From: Pseudoips prasinana
Taxonomy: Eukaryota > Arthropoda > Insecta > Lepidoptera > Nolidae
Direction of reading: 5' to 3'
Assembly (NCBI GenBank): GCA_951640165.1
Contig: OX621234.1
Span: 31,500,549 to 31,564,548, forward strand
DNA length: 64,000 nt
Of this stretch, positions 55,834 through 64,000 are shown in pieces. The translations under genes and the position numbers were made by a program. Every line of letters starts with the position of its first letter. The first letter of the stretch is position 1. The notes under the pieces are model-generated. The model saw only the letters and a list, made by a program, of their open reading frames with translations, was not told the origin of the DNA and did no database searches.

Positions 55834-56429
55834 AGGCTTATGCTGCGCTATAGCGCATGATACCTCAATATGCAGTATACATAGAAACATTAAATCTATT
55901 TTGAGAGAATACCTATCCACTGAAGAACGAATACCAAAATGTCTGTACAGCATGCATATTCTGATGTTGCTATTTTATACTAAGCTCAGCGACCAAACGT
56001 TTTAATTTGGCCTAATTATTTACAGATTATTTCATTAAAATGTTCATAATTTGTAATATAAATTTACCAAAGGTCAATTCTTATAAGTATTATATTGTAC
56101 TCCTTAGTGCCAATGTCACAAAATGAGACTTGACGTTTTGTGAAAAAGTTCAGTACGCCATGTTAATGTCTATTGTCTATGAACGTTATTTTATCTTTTG
56201 ATGTTGTGTTTGAATTCTGACAAACATTAATTATAGCCAAAGTTGTGTAGAATGAACGTATCTTGGTAAAAATAAGAATATTCATGTAAAATGCCTTCCG
56301 CTAAATTCGTATCGGATCGATAAATGAACAGGATTGCCCATTTTATTAAGATAACGTTACTTTGAATATCAGCAAACTTGCAACTTTGCCACAGTAGTGC
56401 TTATTCGTACTACTTACTTATTTAGTATT
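55834..56429. other. AT-rich spacer
   Basis: Nothing recognised. Confidence 0.4.
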
Positions 56430-56690
56430 ATCCTACCATCCACTCTATCCAGTGGTTATCCTACTGTAAGAGTTATTCAAGCCGCCCATTAGGCCTCTGA
56501 CATGGCTTAACGACTGATGCCTAACGGCTACAACTAGGACCGACAGCTTAACGAGCCCTCTCAAGCCCAAAGACGCTCAGGAATTAAACTACTTTGGAGG
56601 TCACCCATGTGGACTCACCGCGAGCCTTGTTGCTTAACCTCGCCAATTACTTACGGGCTGGTGAGAGCATCTGGCTGTGAACGCTATTTT
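56430..56690 (+). repeat. Repeat J copy
   Basis: TAGGCCTCTGACATGGCTTA, CAGCTTAACGAGCCCTCTCA, GGTCACCCATGTGGACTCAC and CGCGAGCCTTGTTGCTTAAC. Confidence 0.7.
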
Positions 56691-56791
56691 AAAGCATTAT
56701 TGGCTATTCTGTAAGACAAGATAACTTGACATGCAGTATCTATTTTAGTTTGTTGGCTTACTTTGGGCACGTCTAAAATGAATGTAGGTAT

Positions 56792-56931
56792 GTACAGACG
56801 CCAGCATATCAAGCTACCCCAATCTGTCAAATTTCTGTTATAGACTTTCAAATTCATTACAAACGTATAAGGTTCCCTATCAATTGGGAAATTTGACAGA
56901 TTGGGGTAGCTTGATGTGGTGGTGTCTGTAC
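56792..56931 (+). mobile_element. MITE M, copy 2 (palindromic)
   Basis: A 140-bp element starting GTACAGACGCCAGCATATCA and ending with the complement. Inverted arms of about 44-50 bp include AAGCTACCCCAATCTGTCAA. Its interior is the reverse complement of copy 1's interior. Confidence 0.85.
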
Positions 56932-57299
56932 CAACTATGAAAACATTGATGTGTACATACTAAGCTTAACCACCTGGTGTGTCCAGTTCAATGGATTGTC
57001 GATGACATAAATCGTACTTATTTGAAAATTCGTTGTAAGTTTCGTAAGTTTGAATCATTCGGTGTATTAATATCGATCTCAGTATTTCAATCGGCAATTT
57101 ATTGAATGTGTTTTAAAACAAAACTATTTTGTTTTGTAGATACTTTGAAACGTTCGCATATTTTTGTTTTATTGATATATTGAGCGTAAGTACTTAATAA
57201 TTCTTAATTCCATACATGGGCAAGTATTTTTTAGTTACCCCGTACTTTTAATTGAAGGTTCCTGTTCACTAAAAAAAGTAATTTTGAAGTATGATACAG

Positions 57300-57415
57300 A
57301 GACAGACAAACACACGCACTTGCGTCTCCTCTGGTGTTGCGAGTGTCTATGGATGGCGGTGATCACTTACCATCAGGTGACCCACTTGCTCGTTAGCCAT
57401 CCTATTATATATAAA
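57300..57415 (+). mobile_element. CR1/Jockey-type LINE 3' UTR fragment
   Basis: CTTGCGTCTCCTCTGGTGTT, GCGGTGATCACTTACCATCA, GGTGACCCACTTGCTCGTTA, with an A-rich end. Confidence 0.75.
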
Positions 57416-58504
57416 AAAAGGTAAAACGCTTTAAACTCATAACAACCTATTTCATTATTATGAAAGTGTGTGGGTCCACAAGCTTTGCACCAAAACAATC
57501 CATACAAACATTTTCATTTACGTAGTTCCTCAAAAGGTTAGTTAAATAAATATAATTTCAATTTTCTTAGATACACAGATAAATTCCGCTTTTCCGAGCA
57601 GCTTTTAATTATTACAATATTATTTCTGCAAACAAGTTTTTTTTGTAGAAGTGATCACGTTACTTTACAACCGCTCCTTATAAAAAGTTGGTGTTTGAAG
57701 TCTGAAACTCTAAACCGGCATTCCTTGGCTACCTTCGGTATAATTCATAATTGTGAATAAAATTGCTGCGGAATATTATGCGAGGTAAACTTTCCACTCG
57801 AATTAAGGTGAAGGAAAGTTTGGAATAAGTGTCTTATCTCACGAGCTCAAGCTTTTCTTCCTTAATTAGAGCAAACTAACGTTTACATTTGGCCATACTT
57901 CTTATGCACAAATATTGTCAATTTTTTTCATATTCGTTTATTTAAGGACCTCCAACAGAGATACTATGGTGATCTGCAGTCCAGATGCCTTCGGGAGCTT
58001 TTGGATATATAGGAATAAAATACGTCACTTTAAATTTGAGATTATATTCTGTTTACTTTTACTGTTACACCATATATGGCTGTTACGCCATTGCTAGATA
58101 CTAGGGTTCTGTCGTTGAATGACGGCTCGAAAAGGTTTTTTGTTTGTTTTTTGTTTGAATTATTTTCAAATGATTTCTTTTTAAATATTTTATTTTTAAA
58201 ACGTTTTCTTAAAATGACCATGGAGATCGTCACAATATAATGTCTTTATTTAAAAAAAATACAGGATTATTTCCACTGTGCTCCACTAATTATATGAAGC
58301 CACAGCATGAACTATTTAATACCTACGTTAACATTGAGTTTGAATATAATCGATCGATCGATTGGAGACAGTATATTATGTAAAAGGTCACATTTAATTA
58401 TACTATCGGGTTTTCAGATATTATATGACGTATTGATAAATATAAACGGCTCGAGGGTCAGTGAGCGGCACTAGACTGCACACAAATCCGCGTGCGTTAT
58501 AGCT
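57416..58504. other. AT-rich spacer
   Basis: Nothing recognised. Confidence 0.45.
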
Positions 58505-58740
58505 TGAGTTACTCTTATGTCAGCATCATCATATCATCAGAATGACTTTCACTGCTGGAATTTTACGATTTATAGAATGGGGAAATCCCATAATCGTCAC
58601 GCGTGGAGTCTTGGTTTGGTGTTGTTTGTGCTGGCGTTGATAGACTGCCGCCCGTTTCCTGGTAGAAGATCCCACGGGTCAACTTCTACGCCCCTACGGT
58701 ATGAGATGGGGTGGTCACATTCTATGCCATCAGCCACATA
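58505..58740 (-). mobile_element. Repeat H copy
   Basis: CAGCATCATCATATCATCAG, ATGACTTTCACTGCTGG, CCCATAATCGTCACGCGTGG, CTTCTACGCCCCTACGGTAT and GAGATGGGGTGGTCACATTC. Nearly full length. Confidence 0.75.
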
Positions 58741-58849
58741 ACAACTTTACCCTCATCAAGAATTTTTTTTTTAAATTTTATAAAATCATCAAATAAAAAT
58801 GTTAAGGTATTAATCAATAAAAATGTCCAGGCTGCTAAACTTTTGCTTC

Positions 58850-59115
58850 ATCGTGGCCGCCGAATGACGTCCACTGCTGCACAAAGGCCTTTCCAGAAGA
58901 TTCCCATAATTAATGGGTCCATCATATGGCGGGATATGCCATAATCGTCACGCTTGCAGACTGTTGGCGATCGCAGTAAGATGGTTATAGTACTCAAAAG
59001 CAAGCTGCTGCCTGCTCTCTGGAATATATTTCCTCGGGACGACTTCTACGCCCCCCACGGGATGAGATGGGGTGGCGATATTCTTCTTGGTCGCCAGCCA
59101 CACAGCCAACTTTTG
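58850..59115 (-). mobile_element. Repeat H copy, best-preserved
   Basis: GCCGAATGACGTCCACTGCT, ATATGCCATAATCGTCACGC, TTCCTCGGGACGACTTCTAC, GATGAGATGGGGTGGCGATA. About 265 bp with no ORF. It lacks a clear (TCA)n but shares the RTE-like 3' motif. Confidence 0.75.
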
Positions 59116-59635
59116 CTTATGCTAAACATACATGGTTAGGAGCATAAGTTAATCTTTAAGCATATTGTCAACTAATTATTATATAACTGTGTTCTGTTTT
59201 CTGTGCCTTAATAAATAAATAAAATAATCATGTAGTTATAGCAGTTATGCTCAAAAGTAAAAACCAGACAAATAAAATACACAGTTTTAAGTTCCTAATG
59301 CTTTATAATTGCTAAAACAAATTGGATTCTCTACCAGTATTTTTAATGCATCGCATTAAGTATTTCTTCGGCGACTTCATGCGCATAAGCTTTTTAGGAC
59401 GCGTACTTTGCAAACAAAAAACTTTAATCGCCTATTTACTGGGGGTAGAATTTTCAATAATGGCGAAAGGCCTAAGTTTAATGTTAATCACAGTTATTAG
59501 ATTAAAATTCATGCTTTTACCTTTAATATTGACGGGCATAACAAACAAACTAATTTAAACCCTATTTTGATGTTTTAAGGTCAAATTTCCATAAATATCC
59601 AATATTGTACATTTATTTATTAAGTGAAGCGTAAA
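59116..59635. other. AT-rich spacer
   Basis: The plus-strand frame at 59322-59558 is Leu/Phe-rich with no motif. Not called. Confidence 0.35.
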
Positions 59636-59870
59636 TATATAAATGTTATGGTGGGATTCCCGACAACCGCCCACACCTGTATCAGATCGTTAGAGGTGGG
59701 TTTTCCGAATATCCCTTTTAATGGATGCTTATAAAATAAAATGTAGTTACCGTCTATGTTTTCAGGTTTGTAGCCGCTGCGATTTAGGCTGTGTGATAAC
59801 AGATCAGTCAGTCTGTACATCTCCCTGTACAAATATAGATTGGAGGTGTACGAATTAATCTAGTCCATCG
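59636..59870 (-). other. Unidentified coding-like open frame
   Basis: The minus strand is open for about 78 codons: SYTSNLYLYREMYRLTDLLS, then NRSGYKPENIDGNYILFYKH, then GIFGKPTSNDLIQVWAVVGN, ending TFIYLRFT and stop. Residue variety suggests real coding origin. An acceptor-like TTTGTACAG and donor-like ATACAG|GTGTGG could bound an exon at about 59681-59823 (minus). Alternatively it is a mobile-element fragment. AATAAA follows the stop, but such motifs are frequent here. There is no ATG near the 5' end. Confidence 0.3.
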
Positions 59871-59996
59871 TTCATTGGACGAAAGCGGCTTAAAATCTGT
59901 GAACAAAAAAGTCAGTTTTACCCAGACAGTGCATAAACTGGATACAATTATGTAAAATTGTCATGTTTGTTTGTATTGTTTGTATGTATACTAATA

Positions 59997-60115
59997 TCCT
60001 AGGAAATTATTCACACACGGCCATCTGCTCCCAAACTAAGCAGAGGTTTTACTGTGGAAACCAGAAATCATAAAGTACTTCGATTTGTAAATACATACTT
60101 ACATATATAGATTAT
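59997..60115 (-). mobile_element. SINE-A 3' fragment
   Basis: TCCTAGGAAATTATTCACAC, GGCCATCTGCTCCCAAACTA, AGCAGAGG, then GTAAATACATACTTACATAT. The head is missing. Confidence 0.75.
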
Positions 60116-60929
60116 GATTAGATAGATTCTGCATACTAAACTTTATCCTATTTAATATATAACATGTTTAATCTATTAAATATTATAGTTTAAGCTTCTA
60201 ATTTAAAGCTAGTGAGGTGAAACAGTTTCAAGAGTCACATACTATATTAAATGAAATAAATTGAATAAACGCAACTAAAAACAATAGTACCTTCTTCTTA
60301 TCCATTATTTATATCTAATGTCCATTTATAATATAAATATTAGGCATATTTTCTTTTTCCATTAAGTATTGAGTCGATAATAAGACGTCCTGAATTATTT
60401 GTGGGAGCAAATATCACCGTTGTAATTGATTTGATTAATGGTGTACACATCTCGAATACAGCTCATTTATTGCCAAGGTTTTGATATATTAAAGGACGAA
60501 CATACTTGAATAAAAATAAACACAAAAGTAAAAACCTGCATTATATGTGGTTACATATTATCAAAGCAAAGCTTGCTATATGTGCTTTCTCTCGGGTAAA
60601 ACGGTTTTCTAATAACACAAGCCACATCGCCTTTGACTTTATTTTATAATATGAAATAACTTGATTTATTAACACCAGTACAAGTATGTTTCTAATAATT
60701 ATAAACGTTTGGTTACTAAATTAAACTACGAGCAGCGGGGTGGAAATCAAATCATAACTTTGTCCTTTAGGTAAGTGCTAATGCGTATATAGGTTCTATA
60801 GGACGCTTTCTGATATATTGTAATGTACTAAATTCTACATAATATTGCATATTTGTAGGACGATATCCATTGAGATCTTTGGACTACATGGCTTACAAAT
60901 GAGTTATCTAACAAATTGGAAAAGATTCC
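60116..60929. other. AT-rich spacer
   Basis: Nothing recognised. Confidence 0.45.
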
Positions 60930-61055
60930 AAGGTCATCATATCAGTCGAAAGACGTCCACTGCTGGACAAAGGCCCCCCCCAAACATCTCCACAATTGCC
61001 GGTCTTGCGTTATCCGCATCCAGCGATTTCCAGCGACCCTCACAAGATTCTCTAA
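60930..61055 (-). mobile_element. RTE LINE 3' end
   Basis: GGTCATCATATCAGTCGAAA, GACGTCCACTGCTGGACAAA, CCACAATTGCCGGTCTTGCG and TATCCGCATCCAGCGATTTC. The (TCA)n is short and the copy is 5'-truncated. Confidence 0.8.
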
Positions 61056-61124
61056 TGTACACATATATTATTTTGGTGTGTACGAATCAGGTAATGTAGC
61101 CGAAAAAATAACCAATGATTAATA

Positions 61125-61290
61125 ACTAGCTATGCCCAGCATGCGTTGTAATGTGGCATTACAAAATTACCATAACATTAAAACCTATATAATCATACCG
61201 CTGCCAAACTTTACAAGATTAGGGCTAACACAAAGATTTTCTAAAAAATCTTAATAACTGTTCTAGCCATTTAGGAGACCATAAGCAACG
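61125..61290 (+). repeat. Diverged repeat D-type copy
   Basis: AACTAGCTATGCCCAGCATG start, then a decayed body. The end ACATACAAAATATAAT only loosely matches. Confidence 0.4.
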
Positions 61291-61430
61291 TACATACAAA
61301 ATATAATATATATATGATTCCTTGTAAATAATTAAATTTATTTAGCTCACAATGCAGTACATAAATATAGTCAAATACAATATTAAATTGTAGTTTATGA
61401 GATAGTTAAAATATAACACACAAAAATATA

Positions 61431-61570
61431 AAAGAGGAATATGTGTTGAATCCATCGCTATAAACTTAAAAAGACAATGGGCGCTCAGCAGAATAAACGA
61501 TCGACTGGAATTTTATAAAAATCCTGGGTGGTGGGTATCCTGGGTGTGGTATCAACACATATTCCTCTTT
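61431..61570. repeat. 19-bp inverted repeat flanking 102 bp
   Basis: AAAGAGGAATATGTGTTGA (61431-61449) pairs exactly with TCAACACATATTCCTCTTT (61552-61570). GAATCCAT occurs next to each arm. It may be a tiny MITE. Confidence 0.5.
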
Positions 61571-61589
61571 GAATCCATGAGAGAAATCG

Positions 61590-61750
61590 ATAGATAAACT
61601 CTTTATTGTACACCAAAAGAATATCAAATGTTAAAAACAATTAAAACCTTAAAAATATACAATGGGCAGTCTTATCACAAAATGTGATCTCTTCCAGACA
61701 ACCAAAGTAAAGATCAGAGAATGGAGATATTGAGAGGGGCAGTTGTCGGT
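61590..61750 (-). mobile_element. Repeat L (LINE 3' end)
   Basis: AAACTCTTTATTGTACACCA, GGGCAGTCTTATCACAAAAT and GTGATCTCTTCCAGACAACC, matching the piece inside 52812-52990. It is typical of LINE 3' UTRs that end in short A-rich repeats. Confidence 0.6.
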
Positions 61751-63049
61751 AAGAAAGAAAATATATAAACATATTAGAAATAATATACACAAACAATATA
61801 TTATGCTACATCACAAATACATAGATGAGAGTAGTGACAGATAGATAGAGAGTAGATTTTTGACAAGTCTTTGGGATTCTTACAGACTTTGTACACGTCT
61901 CACTATTAAAGACAGCGCATTCCACAATTTAAATTAGTTTCAGTTTAATTTTGAAAACTACCAAATTACGAATGGATGGCATGTGGTTAAATATTAATGT
62001 TAATTCTTCTAATATTATTTTATCCCTGTAGTATTACTTTTGACCGACATAGTCATGTATAGATCACAAACCAAAATGTGACCAGCACGACGCGGTCACA
62101 ACTACAAAAGGTACTATCCCACAATTGCTCTTCTATTGACCTAACCAGTTTCGGAATTTAAACTCAGAACCACATTATCTACAGGTGAACGCACTACTAC
62201 TAGACTTATGAGGTAAATTTTTAGAATTACGCAATCTGCCACGTATTTGGTCGACCATTTGATTTTTTTTCAGACAAACCTTTGTAGAAGTAATGACTCT
62301 TCTGAATTCAATAAAATACCTATTATAAACTGCCAAAATAAATTAAAGCAAGCCGGCGACTGGAAATAAATTTGATTTGTTGATTGAAATCGATTAAGTT
62401 TTGGCCGAGAAAATAAAAGAATACGAAACCTTTATAATTTTTTTTTCTTTTTTACTCCTATGTCGATACAATCTTTTGCTAGAGATTGAGAGAGAGTATA
62501 GGCAGTAGTGATTTCTCTTAAGGATTTAATTTGGCGACCAATGCTTATTAATTTTAAAGTTATCGGAAATATCACCGTTGACATTACAAATCAGTTTATA
62601 CATGTAAATATAACCAATTCCCCTGTATCTAAATCTAGCCTGATATTTTTTAATTACGACTAGCAGGGTGAACTCCTCCTTTTGCAAAAGCAGACATGGC
62701 AAGGAGGCTTGGCATTTCGCCAGAACCGCCTATCTCGTATTTTAAGCCGCCAGTTAACTAAGACATTCGGGATCCGTAGAACTGTAGGTGAGTAGGCCGA
62801 ATGTTGAGATGTTTATATGAACCCGGAGCTCCCGTAACATTGGACGAATATTGCTTTATACTTTCTGTTGTTGTGTTCGTAAAGACAGTGCTAACCCCAC
62901 TGTCACAGCTTTTCGGATTTCTCTGTTAGTACCCATTTTAGTTTTGGTATGTTTGATTCCTTACCTGCGTTAATTTACAGCTTGATTGGGTATATACATA
63001 TTATAATTGACAGTGGAATTACATACTCACAGATGTACACAGGCTCACG
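61751..63049. other. AT-rich spacer
   Basis: Nothing recognised. Confidence 0.45.
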
Positions 63050-63330
63050 CCAATTTCCCAGAAGGGTAGGCAGAGACAACAAATTTCCATTTGTGACGAT
63101 CTTAGCACACCTCTTTTGACTCTTTTACTGTCATTATTATATTCTTTTAAGATGCATGCATGTAATACATGCATTGGGTTTAGGGTATTTCTGATCTGGC
63201 CTTTCTTGAGAGGTCTCCAATTTGGTAAAATCATGTTTTACGAGGTCTTCTCTTTCCGGTTGTACTGTTCACACAGGCCAAATATACTTCTTTTGTCAAT
63301 CTTCTCTGATTCAACCTGTCTAAATGCCAC
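63050..63330 (-). pseudogene. Decayed LINE ORF2 C-terminus
   Basis: On the minus strand the segments ILPNWRPLKKGQIRNTLN and KRGVLRSSQMEI lead to the same CTCTGCCTACCC-type end as 3382-3490. Several frame breaks. Confidence 0.45.
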
Positions 63331-63479
63331 AACCATCTCAGCATTATTTTTAATTATTTTATAACACGATTTCGCTCAGTTAACCGTTTAATAGTCAGTG
63401 ATTCCGAATCCCACCAACTCGAATTAAATATAATTAGTACACAATGTACCTACTTCGATGTATCGCATAAGCAGTGGAT

Positions 63480-63700
63480 ATCATAGTTACCGAGTCATTC
63501 AAGCTGGCCTGTAGGTATTTCTTACTGCTTTACCATAGTTCTCTAATCATAGAATTGATAGCTTAACGTGTACGAAGACACTGAGAAATTTAACCACTTT
63601 GACCGTTACTCACATTTAGACTCTCTATCTAAACGCGTGCTAGGTGCTCAACCTCACCGATCAGTTTCCGACCGTTGAAAGCAACGCTGCTATTCAACGG
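63480..63700 (+). repeat. Diverged repeat J copy
   Basis: AGTTACCGAGTCATTCAAGC, TTGATAGCTTAACGTGTACG, AACCACTTTGACCGTTACTC, then CTCAACCTCACCGATCAG. Confidence 0.6.
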
Positions 63701-63729
63701 TCCCGATACTCAATAACCTCAACTAAACT

Positions 63730-63930
63730 TCATTTAGCAGCTAATACCGCCGTGGTTTGAGATAATTCTGCTTTAACTAAGGCTTTAATTTCATCAATAT
63801 CAACTTCAATCTCCGGTAAGCCACGAGATACATTGTTGATATACAAATTACAGAAACGAAGGGAACAAAAATCTAACGTCAAAACACAAATGAACAAACC
63901 TAAAATAAATGTTACAGTTATGCATTTCAT
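63730..63930 (-). CDS. Candidate small secreted peptide (66 residues)
   Basis: The minus-strand ORF begins with a true ATG at 63930 (MKCITVTFILGLFICVL). Residues 1 to about 23 look like a signal peptide: Lys at position 2, a hydrophobic core, then LDFCS. The mature part has two further Cys-region residues early on and an acidic, helix-prone end (EIEVDIDEIKALVKAELSQT, TAVLAAK). The stop is TGA. An acceptor-like TTTTAG lies inside the signal region, so it could instead be an exon of a longer gene. No peptide family recognised and no promoter was seen before the window's edge. It may be chance, as the DNA is AT-rich. Confidence 0.3.
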   Translation of the reverse strand: MKCITVTFILGLFICVLTLDFCSLRFCNLYINNVSRGLPEIEVDIDEIKALVKAELSQTTAVLAAK

Positions 63931-64000
63931 AAAAATACTTGGATTTTTATTTAAGTAGACTGAACAACATCGATCTTCATACTAACCAGTATTCAAAATC

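Noticed and set aside
58441..58463. TATAAAC plus TCAGT promoter
   Set aside because: The initiator is only about 17 nt after the TATA box, too close for a functional pair.

Overview
This is AT-rich eukaryotic DNA, most likely from a lepidopteran and possibly a butterfly. It holds many short tRNA-derived SINEs, RTE-type LINE tails ending in (TGA)n/(TCA)n, 3' ends of a CR1/Jockey-type LINE, and MITEs. There are no operons, ribosome binding sites or compact gene blocks. Most of the window is intergenic or intronic sequence built from nested, truncated mobile elements. The taxonomic call rests on recognising the repeat types by eye; no database search was possible.

The only complete protein-coding gene I can support is a Tc1-type DD34E transposase (38122-39147, minus strand). 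It is uninterrupted and sits in a 1.7-kb element bounded by long inverted repeats. Host coding sequence appears limited to isolated candidate exons. The best is a plus-strand first exon at 8609-8828, with a TATA box, an arthropod TCAGT initiator at the right spacing, and a GTGAGT donor. A 46-nt GC-rich segment at 40036-40081 is bounded by a good acceptor and a GT donor in a compatible phase and could be a downstream micro-exon. Weaker candidates are a secreted-peptide ORF at 63730-63930 (minus), an open frame at 59636-59870 (minus) and a coding-like stretch at 14966-15120 (plus).

Layout: 1-8.5 kb holds nested SINEs, LINE remnants, a young 5'-truncated LINE with target-site duplication (7163-7949) and a Gypsy reverse transcriptase remnant. 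8.5-12 kb holds the candidate exon, a MITE, an RTE tail and a four-copy 202-bp tandem array. 12-29 kb is mainly unannotated AT-rich DNA with scattered LINE/SINE fragments, two stem-loops of interest (17071-17146 and 20285-20400) and a TTAA-flanked MITE. 29-37 kb holds a six-copy satellite made from a LINE 3' end, two long inverted repeats and more SINEs. 37.7-39.6 kb is the Tc1 element inside a SINE. 40-64 kb is again SINE, LINE and MITE debris with a few candidate small ORFs.

The elements relate to one another. One SINE family (called SINE-A here) has repeatedly served as the landing site for other elements. Several SINE families share a body but carry different tRNA-like heads. A non-autonomous family (called H here) shares its 3' end with the RTE LINE and is probably mobilised by it. 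Letter names (A, B, C, D, E, F, H, J, K, L, M) are labels used only in this annotation.
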